From assembly GCA_017828835.1 (NCBI GenBank), contig JAGAEK010000199.1, positions 1 through 9,104 on the forward strand: a stretch of 9,104 nt of DNA, in the 5' to 3' direction. Source of the stretch: Oscillospiraceae bacterium. Lineage in GTDB: Bacteria > Bacillota > Clostridia > Oscillospirales > Ruminococcaceae. The notes below the pieces were generated by a model. It ran no database searches. It worked only from the letters and a program-made list of their open reading frames with translations, and was not told the DNA's origin. Both the position numbers and the translations under genes were made by a program. Numbering within the stretch: position 1 is the stretch's first letter; every line of letters begins with the position of its first letter. Below, one piece after another: positions 1 through 5,686 of this stretch.

Positions 1-1089
1 GGCTTCAAAAAGCTGTTTTTTAATAAGTTCTTCTCTGCCTGCAATGTCCTTTTGTTCAAGCACTACGCTCAACGTATCGATACCGGACGGAAGATGTTCG
101 AACGAAATATTATTGTCTGCAAAAACCTTTAGAGCTCTGCAGCCGAATCCGATCTCGTTATTCATCATATCTTTTTCAAGCAATACGGAACAAAAACCCT
201 TTCTTCCGGCAATTCCGGTAACTATTGAGTCGGAATCCGCCGAATCGTCCAAAGAGTCGACGATAAGGGTTCCGGCGTCGGAAGGGTTATTCGTATTTTT
301 GATATTTATCGGGATCTTTGCCTGCCTCACAGGAAAGATCGCGTCCTCGTGGAGAACTGTGGCACCCATATATGAAAGCTCGCGCAGTTCGTGATATGTA
401 ATTTTCTTTATTGCTTTGGGCGAGTCTACGATCCTCGGGTCTGCCATCAAAAAGCCCGAAACGTCAGTCCAGTTTTCATATATGGAAGCATTTGCGGCGC
501 GTGCGACGATAGCTCCGGTGATATCGGAACCGCCGCGTGAAAAGGTTTTGACGGCACCGTCCGGGAGAGAGCCGTAGAATCCCGGGATAACGGCGTAATC
601 ATGTTTTTTCAATTCTTCCGAAAGGACCGCATTCGTCTTTTCGGAATCAAACACTCCCGAGGTGTTAAAAAATATGACGTCTGCGGAATCGATAAAATCA
701 AATCCGAGATAATTCGCGAGAATTATGCCGTTCAGATATTCTCCGCGGCTTGCGATATAATCTTTTGTTGTTTTTTGGCGTAAAGTTTTTTCGATTTTTA
801 CAAATTCTTCGTCAAGAGATATATTAAGCGAAAGCCCGGAAATTATGCCGTTATATCTTTCTTTGATTTTTTCAAAAACACTTTCGAACGGTTTGTCGTT
901 TTCGGCAAGGGAATAGCACTTGTAAAGCAGATCGGTCACCTTTTCGTCTCCGGAAAATCTGGCTCCGGGAGCGGAAGGAACGACGTACCTTCTTTCACTT
1001 TCGGCTGATATTATAGAACGTACCTTTGAAAACTGACAAGCATCGGCAAGAGAACTCCCTCCGAATTTTACAACTTTACATTCAGACAA
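1..1089 (-). CDS. lysC: Aspartate kinase (aspartokinase), C-terminus cut by window edge
   Basis: Cytoplasmic enzyme that phosphorylates L-aspartate with ATP, the first step towards lysine, threonine, methionine and diaminopimelate. I translated 363 residues on the minus strand without a stop. The N-terminus has the nucleotide-binding KFGGSS motif at residues 8-13, a YVVPSAPG segment near 35-42, and the family block FSRGGSDITG at about 183-192 followed by YENWTDVSG and ADPRIV at about 204-221. An ACT regulatory domain begins near residue 290 (EKDMMNNEIGFG, then NISFEHLPSGID). The second ACT copy and the stop lie beyond position 1; family members are usually 400-450 residues. The start is a TTG at 1087-1089, chosen because GGAGGG (1096-1101) sits 6 nt upstream and the protein then begins MSECKVVKFGG, the usual family N-terminus; no in-frame ATG fits. 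It has its own promoter and lies downstream of the terminator of the DMT exporter. Symbol could equally be dapG/yclM-like; the family call is secure, the isoform is not. Confidence 0.95.
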   Translation of the reverse strand, partial: MSECKVVKFGGSSLADACQFSKVRSIISAESERRYVVPSAPGARFSGDEKVTDLLYKCYSLAENDKPFESVFEKIKERYNGIISGLSLNISLDEEFVKIEKTLRQKTTKDYIASRGEYLNGIILANYLGFDFIDSADVIFFNTSGVFDSEKTNAVLSEELKKHDYAVIPGFYGSLPDGAVKTFSRGGSDITGAIVARAANASIYENWTDVSGFLMADPRIVDSPKAIKKITYHELRELSYMGATVLHEDAIFPVRQAKIPINIKNTNNPSDAGTLIVDSLDDSADSDSIVTGIAGRKGFCSVLLEKDMMNNEIGFGCRALKVFADNNISFEHLPSGIDTLSVVLEQKDIAGREELIKKQLFEA

Positions 1090-1095
1090 AATAAA

Positions 1096-1101
1096 CCCTC
1101 C
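1096..1101 (-). promoter_or_regulatory. Ribosome binding site that fixes the TTG start of aspartokinase
   Basis: The minus strand reads GGAGGG, then 6 nt, then TTG TCT GAA. This near-perfect Shine-Dalgarno sequence at ideal spacing is what identifies TTG as the initiator, since no ATG or GTG lies in frame near the conserved KFGGSS motif. Confidence 0.85.
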
Positions 1102-1142
1102 AATAATAGAAACGCACACAAGCGCATTGATATACATAATAC

Positions 1143-1171
1143 ATTATATACATTTTATTCGTATCTTGCAA
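1143..1171 (-). promoter_or_regulatory. Sigma-A-like promoter of aspartokinase
   Basis: On the minus strand TTGCAA (1166-1171) is followed after 17 nt by a perfect TATAAT (1143-1148). Transcription would start near 1136, giving a leader of roughly 47 nt before the TTG start. That leader is too short for a lysine riboswitch, and I see no attenuator in it, so feedback through the ACT domain is the only regulation the sequence suggests. The surrounding DNA is very AT-rich, so chance -10 matches are possible, but spacing and position are right. Confidence 0.7.
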
Positions 1172-1206
1172 TATAGTAAATATAATATAATAAATTAAAT
1201 TTATAT

Positions 1207-1244
1207 AAAAAACGGCATAGCTTACTTGACAATAAACTATACCG
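1207..1244 (-). terminator. Intrinsic terminator after the DMT exporter
   Basis: Read on the minus strand, CGGTATAGTTTA (1244-1233) pairs with TAAGCTATGCCG (1224-1213): 12 pairs including two G-U wobbles, with an 8-nt loop, followed directly by six T (1212-1207) and further AT. It starts 8 nt past the stop codon of the exporter gene. The plus-strand reading lacks a T run, so it should act only on minus-strand transcription. Confidence 0.85.
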
Positions 1245-1251
1245 AAAAATT

Positions 1252-2190
1252 TCAAGCGTTTTTATTTTTTTTGAATTGAGGCAACTGAGCAAATATCACG
1301 GCGATAAAAACAAGCGCGCATCCGCATATTTCGGGAAAGGACAAGAATTCACCGAGTAATATCCAGCCTGCGATCGCGGCAAAAACCGATTCCAGACTCA
1401 TTGCGATAGACGCAATGGACGGAGGTGCGGTTTTTTGACCGATAAACTGAAGAGTATAGCCGACGCCGGCGGACATTATTCCGGAATATGCGAGCATGAT
1501 ACGGGCGTTGAATATGCTTTCGAACGAGACTGATTGAAAGATCAGAGCAAGTATCAAAGAGACGATACCGCAAAAGAAAAACTGCAAAAACGAAACGGTA
1601 AGAGCGTCTGCGTCTGAAAATCTGTCGATTATACAGATATGGAAAGTGAACCCGACGGCACAGATCAAGGCTAGCAGATCTCCGGAGTATACTCCTCCGA
1701 CACCGTTTGACATACACAAAAGGTACATTCCGCAAAGGCATACGACAGCGGCGATAATCGTGGAAATATGCAGCTTTTTACCGGTGAATATCGATACGGC
1801 GGCAATCATTATTACATAAGTAGCGGTTAAGAATGCGGTACGTCCTGAGGCGGCGACGCCTGACGGGTAGGCCGTGATTGCAAACTGCTGAAAATTAGTT
1901 GCCGCCGTGATCGCAATTCCGCAGAACAGCCCGCCGATGAGATTGCGTTTATTAAAGAGACATGAGGAAATTTGAGAAGGAAGCACCGACAGGTTGCTTT
2001 TTTTTGAAATTACAGAGGACAGTTCTCTGAAAACTATTATTAAAAATAAAAAGACAGAAGCCAAAATCGAACGTACGGCAATAAATGTGAATGGAGCGAT
2101 GTCGTCGGCGGCAGCAGATTGGGCAACGAATGATACTCCCCAAATAAGAGCTGTCAGCGTCAGCAAAAAAACTCCGCGTAACTGTTTCAT
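1252..2190 (-). CDS. EamA/DMT-superfamily transporter (drug/metabolite exporter-like)
   Basis: A 312-residue hydrophobic protein of the drug/metabolite transporter superfamily, expected in the cytoplasmic membrane with about ten helices made of two EamA repeats. The first repeat opens with the family-typical LTLTALIWGVSFVAQ (about residues 10-24), and AVRSILASVFLFLIIV forms helix two. The second repeat is near 170-305, with the late GYTLQFIGQKTAPPSIASI block followed by MSLESVFAAIAGWILLGE, the characteristic helix-9 region. Length and charged C-terminus (KKNKNA) are normal. Substrate cannot be inferred; relatives export amino acids, nucleosides or drugs. The nearest upstream purine-rich stretch, AAGG, is about 12 nt from the ATG and weak. 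A TTG at codon 9 is preceded by GGAG at 5 nt and is a possible alternative start, although it would shorten the first helix. It lies downstream of hbd across a perfect hairpin, with no clear promoter of its own. Confidence 0.9.
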   Translation of the reverse strand: MKQLRGVFLLTLTALIWGVSFVAQSAAADDIAPFTFIAVRSILASVFLFLIIVFRELSSVISKKSNLSVLPSQISSCLFNKRNLIGGLFCGIAITAATNFQQFAITAYPSGVAASGRTAFLTATYVIMIAAVSIFTGKKLHISTIIAAVVCLCGMYLLCMSNGVGGVYSGDLLALICAVGFTFHICIIDRFSDADALTVSFLQFFFCGIVSLILALIFQSVSFESIFNARIMLAYSGIMSAGVGYTLQFIGQKTAPPSIASIAMSLESVFAAIAGWILLGEFLSFPEICGCALVFIAVIFAQLPQFKKNKNA

Positions 2191-2225
2191 ATGTTTTTTA
2201 TGCCTTGCGGCGTCCTTTCAATTAA

Positions 2226-2257
2226 ACGGCGTTTTCGGAAAACTCCGAAAACGCCGT
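2226..2257 (-). terminator. Perfect 14-bp hairpin between hbd and the DMT exporter (probable terminator or attenuator)
   Basis: Positions 2226-2239 (ACGGCGTTTTCGGA) are exactly complementary to 2244-2257, with a 4-nt loop. It begins 20 nt past the hbd stop. On the minus strand the stem is followed only by TTAATTG, a poor U tract. On the plus strand it is followed by CAATA and seven T. I call it a terminator of the thl-hbd transcript because of its position, but it may leak into the exporter gene or stop antisense transcription instead. Confidence 0.6.
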
Positions 2258-2277
2258 CAATATTTTTTTGCGGGGTA

Positions 2278-3123
2278 CTAATTTTGATAATCGAAGAAAC
2301 CTTTTCCGGTCTTTCTTCCGAGCAATTTTGCACGAACCATTTTTTTGAGCAACGGACACGCGCGATATTTTGAATCTCCGGTCTCGGTGTAGAGAACATT
2401 CATAATTGCGAGAACGACGTCGTTTCCGATGAGGTCTGAAAGGGAGAGCGGACCCATAGGATGATTGGCTCCGAGTTTCATAGCTTTATCGATGTCTTCC
2501 GCGGAGGCGATACCTTCGGAAAGTACGCAGATAGCTTCATTTATCATCGGGATGAGTATGCGGTTTACGACGAATCCGGGTGATTCTATAACCGTAACGG
2601 GATCCTTTCCGATATTAAGTGCAAGTTCTTTGCAGGCGTTGAAGGTCTCGTCGGAGGTATACACGCCTTTGATGATTTCAACGAGTTTCATTACGGGCGC
2701 GGGATTGAAGAAATGCATACCGATAAATTTATCGGGACGACCTGACGCGTTTGCTATTTCGGTGATGGAAAGAGAAGAGGTGTTGGAAGCAAAAATGGTA
2801 TTTTCACCGCATATTGAATTGAGTTTCGAAAATACGTCGGATTTGACTTGCATATTTTCAAAAACTGCTTCAACTACGAATTCTGAAACTTTTAAAGCTT
2901 CGATATCCGCCGTCGGGGTTATATTTGCAACGATGGCGTTTTTGACATTTTCGTCCATTTTGCCTTTTTCGACTAACTTTCCGAGTCCTTTTGTTATTTT
3001 TGCAAGACCGGCGTCGGCAAATTCCTGCTTGATATCATAGAGTAATACGCTGTGGCCTGCGGCTGCAAAAGTCTGAGCGATACCGCTGCCCATAGCTCCG
3101 GCTCCCAATACTGCGATTTTCAT
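2278..3123 (-). CDS. hbd: 3-hydroxybutyryl-CoA dehydrogenase
   Basis: Cytoplasmic NAD(P)-dependent enzyme that reduces acetoacetyl-CoA to (S)-3-hydroxybutyryl-CoA, the second step of the clostridial butyrate/butanol route; the reverse reaction occurs in fatty-acid oxidation. The 281 residues match the usual length. The Rossmann motif GAGAMGSG is at 7-14, with Asp30 at the end of strand two, which usually favours NAD. The substrate region SNTSSLSIT is at 113-121, the catalytic His137 lies in GMHFFNPAPVMKLVEI with its partner Glu149, and SPGFVVNR follows at 181-188. The C-terminal dimerisation domain contains GANHPMGPLSLSDLIG (218-233) and ends with GRKTGKGFFDY. AAAGGA (3133-3138) lies 9 nt upstream of the ATG. 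The gene follows the thiolase by 41 nt with no terminator between them, so the two are almost certainly co-transcribed. No crotonase gene follows; the next gene is an exporter behind a hairpin. Confidence 0.97.
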   Translation of the reverse strand: MKIAVLGAGAMGSGIAQTFAAAGHSVLLYDIKQEFADAGLAKITKGLGKLVEKGKMDENVKNAIVANITPTADIEALKVSEFVVEAVFENMQVKSDVFSKLNSICGENTIFASNTSSLSITEIANASGRPDKFIGMHFFNPAPVMKLVEIIKGVYTSDETFNACKELALNIGKDPVTVIESPGFVVNRILIPMINEAICVLSEGIASAEDIDKAMKLGANHPMGPLSLSDLIGNDVVLAIMNVLYTETGDSKYRACPLLKKMVRAKLLGRKTGKGFFDYQN

Positions 3124-3164
3124 TTTGTTTCATCCTTTCTAAATTAAATATAGTTTATTTTGAA

Positions 3165-4343
3165 CTACATTTTTTCAATAATAAGAGCTTCACCCATACC
3201 GCCGCCGATGCACAGAGAAGCAAGTCCGAGGCGTTTGTTTTCATGGATGAGATCGTAAATAAGAGTTACGAGGATCCTTGCACCGGAAGCGCCGATAGGA
3301 TGTCCGATCGAGATCGCACCGCCGTTGATGTTGACTTTTGAGGCGTCCAGTCCAAGCTCTTTGACTACGGCGCAGCTTTGAGAAGCAAATGCTTCGTTAA
3401 GCTCGAAAAGATCGATATCTTCAGCTTTGAGTCCGGCTTTTTCAAGAGCCTGACGTGAAGAGGGGACAGGTCCCATACCCATGATCGAGGGGTCTACGCC
3501 GACGGAGCCGTTCGAAAGTATTTTTGCGAGAGGTTTAATATTGTGTTCCTTGACGAATTTTTCGCTTGCGATCACAAGTGCCGCGGCGCCGTCATTGATA
3601 CCGGAAGCGTTTCCGGCGGTAACGGTTCCGTCTTTTTTGAACGAGGGCTTTAATTTTGCAAGTACTTCGACGGTAGTATCGGCGCGGGGAAATTCGTCGG
3701 TGTCAAAAACGATGGGATCGCCTTTTTTGACGGGAACTGAAATCGGGATTATTTCGTCTTTGAATTTTCCGGCGGCGATAGCGGCCGTTGTCTTTTTCTG
3801 GGAAGCGGCTGAAAATTCATCTTGCATCTCGCGGGTTATACCGTATTTTTCGGCTACGTTTTCAGCGGTGATACCCATGTGATAATTGTTGAAAGCGTCC
3901 CAAAGGCCGTCGTTTATCATAATATCTTTCATATTGACGGGTCCCATTTTGTTGCCCCAACGCAATGATTCACAGGCATAGGGAGCGCGGCTCATGTTTT
4001 CCATTCCTCCGGCAACGATACATTCGGCATCACCGGCTTTGATTATCTGAGAAGCTGTTACGACCGCCTGAAGACCGGAGCCGCATACTTTGTTTATAGT
4101 CATAGCGGGAGTCTCAACGGGTATTCCGGCATCCAGAGAGGCTTGTCTTGCGGGGTTCTGACCGAGACCTGCCTGAAGTACGTTTCCCATAATTACTTCG
4201 TCTACGTCAGTGGGAAGAAGACCTGCGCGCTCTACCGCTGCTTTGATAACGGCGGCTCCGAGTTGTTGAGCGGGTATTCCGGCCAGAGAGCCGCCGAATT
4301 TTCCGACAGCCGTTCTGCAGGCAGAAATAATGTAAGTGTTCAT
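3165..4343 (-). CDS. thlA: Acetyl-CoA C-acetyltransferase (thiolase)
   Basis: Cytoplasmic thiolase II that condenses two acetyl-CoA to acetoacetyl-CoA, supplying the substrate of the Hbd encoded next. From the ATG at 4341-4343 the protein has 392 residues, typical for biosynthetic thiolases. The nucleophilic Cys87 is in NKVCGSG. NEAFA is near 316, His348 is in GGAISIGHPIGASG, and the acid/base Cys378 is in CIGGGMGEA; all catalytic residues are present. The N-terminus MNTYIISACRTAVGKFGG is the family standard. An upstream in-frame TTG at 4358 would add five residues but overlaps the GGAGGA ribosome binding site (4351-4356), which lies 7 nt from the chosen ATG, so I reject it. The gene follows the VTT protein gene by 48 nt without a terminator and may be read from the recA cluster, from a possible local promoter, or both. 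The symbol is by analogy to clostridial thlA; atoB or phaA would describe the same enzyme. Confidence 0.96.
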   Translation of the reverse strand: MNTYIISACRTAVGKFGGSLAGIPAQQLGAAVIKAAVERAGLLPTDVDEVIMGNVLQAGLGQNPARQASLDAGIPVETPAMTINKVCGSGLQAVVTASQIIKAGDAECIVAGGMENMSRAPYACESLRWGNKMGPVNMKDIMINDGLWDAFNNYHMGITAENVAEKYGITREMQDEFSAASQKKTTAAIAAGKFKDEIIPISVPVKKGDPIVFDTDEFPRADTTVEVLAKLKPSFKKDGTVTAGNASGINDGAAALVIASEKFVKEHNIKPLAKILSNGSVGVDPSIMGMGPVPSSRQALEKAGLKAEDIDLFELNEAFASQSCAVVKELGLDASKVNINGGAISIGHPIGASGARILVTLIYDLIHENKRLGLASLCIGGGMGEALIIEKM

Positions 4344-4350
4344 AAATAAT

Positions 4351-4356
4351 TCCTCC
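4351..4356 (-). promoter_or_regulatory. Ribosome binding site deciding the thiolase start
   Basis: GGAGGA on the minus strand, 7 nt before the ATG at 4341-4343. Its position makes that ATG the initiator rather than the upstream TTG at 4356-4358, which abuts the site. Confidence 0.85.
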
Positions 4357-4357
4357 A

Positions 4358-4386
4358 ATTTTATATTTTTAACTTTAATTTGACAA
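4358..4386 (-). promoter_or_regulatory. Possible promoter of thl-hbd
   Basis: The minus strand has TTGTCA (4381-4386), a 17-nt gap, and TAAAAT (4358-4363), each one base from consensus. A start about 7 nt downstream would fall inside the GGAGGA ribosome binding site and leave an almost leaderless mRNA, which argues against it. The region is very AT-rich, so this may be chance. Confidence 0.3.
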
Positions 4387-4391
4387 CTTAA

Positions 4392-5093
4392 TTAATTTTT
4401 CGAGCGGATTTTTTTAATATACTCGACAATGCGCTTGTTGAAAACTATGCCTAAGATACCGATAATGCCGGTAACGGCGAAAACTATGATCGCGGTAATA
4501 AAATTTCCGTTGCTGATCGATGCGCCCGCGTAAGTTGAGGTAATGATCGACGGTATCCTTGCAAATATCACGATCAAAAAATAAGGCAGCGGTTTTACGG
4601 GGGTGAGCGGAGCGATATAAGTCAGTATATCTTTCGGCGTTCCCGGTATAAGAAAAAGTATAAAGAAAATTATTTCAAGTTTTTCCGGGTCATTCAGAAA
4701 AGAAACGGACTTTATTTTTTCGTTTCCGAAGAGTTTGGCAACGAGTTCGCGGCCGAAAAATTTGACGGCGAAATATATCGTCAAAGTACCCAACAGGATA
4801 CCGAGCAGACACAGTGCGAGTCCGCCGAAAGGTCCGTACATTGCGCCGGAGAGTACTTCGATCGGTTCTCCGGGAAGTATAGCTACGATTATCTGCAAAA
4901 ACTGTATTCCCAACATGATGAAAAAGCCCAAAGTACCTCTTGAGGTTACGTAATTTCGGAACGAGTCAAAAGAATCAGTGTTTTTCAGCGACAGAAACCA
5001 CGGCATCATTTTCACTGCGGTGAAAATCAGTAAGGCAACGATAAGAACGGCAAAAATTATTTTGACGATCAAGGAAACGGCAAGCTTTTTCAT
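4392..5093 (-). CDS. TVP38/TMEM64 (VTT/DedA-superfamily) membrane protein
   Basis: A 233-residue multi-spanning membrane protein. An N-terminal helix at about 9-27 is followed by a hydrophobic segment at 55-73 and the VTT-domain signature GEPIEVLSGAMYGPFGG at 75-91, then LALCLLGILLGTLTIYFAVKF as a helix with GR at 114-115. A second re-entrant-type block, LIPGTPKDILTYIAPLTP, lies at 148-165, then helices near 170-190 and 198-218, and a basic C-terminal tail (KRIVEYIKKIRSKN). The PGxP and PGTPxD blocks are typical of TVP38-type members. Eukaryotic VTT proteins (TMEM41B, VMP1) are lipid scramblases and bacterial DedA proteins have been linked to undecaprenyl-phosphate and phospholipid recycling, so a lipid-translocation role is plausible but not shown here. 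Its ATG overlaps the pgsA stop in ATGA, so translation is probably coupled; AGAGGT lies about 12 nt upstream inside pgsA. Family call secure, substrate unknown. Confidence 0.9.
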   Translation of the reverse strand: MKKLAVSLIVKIIFAVLIVALLIFTAVKMMPWFLSLKNTDSFDSFRNYVTSRGTLGFFIMLGIQFLQIIVAILPGEPIEVLSGAMYGPFGGLALCLLGILLGTLTIYFAVKFFGRELVAKLFGNEKIKSVSFLNDPEKLEIIFFILFLIPGTPKDILTYIAPLTPVKPLPYFLIVIFARIPSIITSTYAGASISNGNFITAIIVFAVTGIIGILGIVFNKRIVEYIKKIRSKN

Positions 5094-5650
5094 TGGATTA
5101 TGATACCTCTGTTTTTAATGAGGTAATTAGCGCCGGAAAGCACCGTTATCGTAGCCATGATCCACATAAGTATATTTGTGATGAGCGAGATCGGTATCTT
5201 GTCTGCGATTGAGGGGAAAGTTGACAGTTCACATAAAAAGAGCATAACGGACAAAGCGACTGATTGATAAACTGTTTTGATTTTCCCGAAAATATCTGCC
5301 GCTATTACCATGCCTTTTTCAAGTGCGATCATTCTCAGCGAGGTAACGATCAGTTCCCGCATTATAATAAGCACTACTGCTATGCAAGGGGCGACCTTCA
5401 GATCAAGAAAACAGATCAGGACCGATATAGTCAGCATTTTGTCGGCGAGGGGATCCATCATTTTGCCGAAATCAGTAATGAGATTGTATTTTCTTGCAAT
5501 TTTTCCGTCAAGCGTATCGGTTACAAATGCGGCAATGAAAAGTACGAGAGCGATAATAAAATGGTGAGGAAGCGTTTCTATGAGCATCGCCGCGATACAG
5601 AACGGTATCATAATGATCCTGAAAACAGTCAGTTTGTTCGGTAGGTTCAT
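5090..5650 (-). CDS. pgsA: CDP-diacylglycerol--glycerol-3-phosphate 3-phosphatidyltransferase
   Basis: Integral membrane enzyme that transfers the phosphatidyl group of CDP-diacylglycerol to glycerol-3-phosphate, giving phosphatidylglycerophosphate, the committed step to phosphatidylglycerol and cardiolipin. The CDP-alcohol phosphotransferase signature is complete: Asp45, Asp48-Gly49, Ala52-Arg53, Gly62, Asp66 and Asp70 in the spacing DxxDGxxARx8GxxxDxxxD. Hydrophobic helices surround it (about 8-24, 30-46, 73-98 and 125-141, then a C-terminal one near 155-175). At 186 residues the length is standard, and the N-terminus MNLPNKLTVFRI is family-typical. AAGGAG (5658-5663) lies 7 nt from the ATG inside a small hairpin that may limit initiation. 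rimO lies 36 nt upstream, an arrangement common in Bacillota; the stop codon overlaps the start of the VTT gene. The close paralogue group (other CDP-alcohol transferases) is the only alternative. Confidence 0.94.
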   Translation of the reverse strand: MNLPNKLTVFRIIMIPFCIAAMLIETLPHHFIIALVLFIAAFVTDTLDGKIARKYNLITDFGKMMDPLADKMLTISVLICFLDLKVAPCIAVVLIIMRELIVTSLRMIALEKGMVIAADIFGKIKTVYQSVALSVMLFLCELSTFPSIADKIPISLITNILMWIMATITVLSGANYLIKNRGIIIQ

Positions 5651-5667
5651 ATAAAGACTCCTTTATA
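5650..5667 (-). promoter_or_regulatory. Hairpin enclosing the pgsA ribosome binding site
   Basis: On the minus strand TATAAAG (5667-5661), a GAGT loop, and CTTTATA (5656-5650) form an exact 7-bp stem. The Shine-Dalgarno AAGGAG is half in the stem and half in the loop, and the last paired base is the A of the ATG. The stem has a single G-C pair, so it would be marginally stable in isolation. Its fit to the initiation site suggests, but does not prove, translational control. Confidence 0.5.
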
Positions 5668-5686
5668 GAAAACGGTGAAGATCGGA

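Noticed and set aside
44..394. Plus-strand 116-codon open frame at the left edge
   Set aside because: It lies opposite the ACT-domain part of aspartokinase, whose minus-strand frame is continuous and motif-complete.
2465..3040. 191-codon plus-strand open frame opposite hbd
   Set aside because: It is an antisense shadow of a fully conserved hbd reading frame, with no ribosome binding site and no family resemblance.
3147..3167. Small inverted repeat TAGTT/AACTA between thl and hbd
   Set aside because: Only five A/T-rich pairs with no T run; too weak to be a terminator and overlaps the thiolase stop codon.
3481..3882. Plus-strand open frame opposite the thiolase
   Set aside because: Shadow of the thiolase frame; the thiolase catalytic motifs are intact on the other strand.
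4344..4358. TTG start extending the thiolase by five residues
   Set aside because: It would begin next to the GGAGGA ribosome binding site that serves the ATG at 4341-4343, and adds residues not typical of thiolases.
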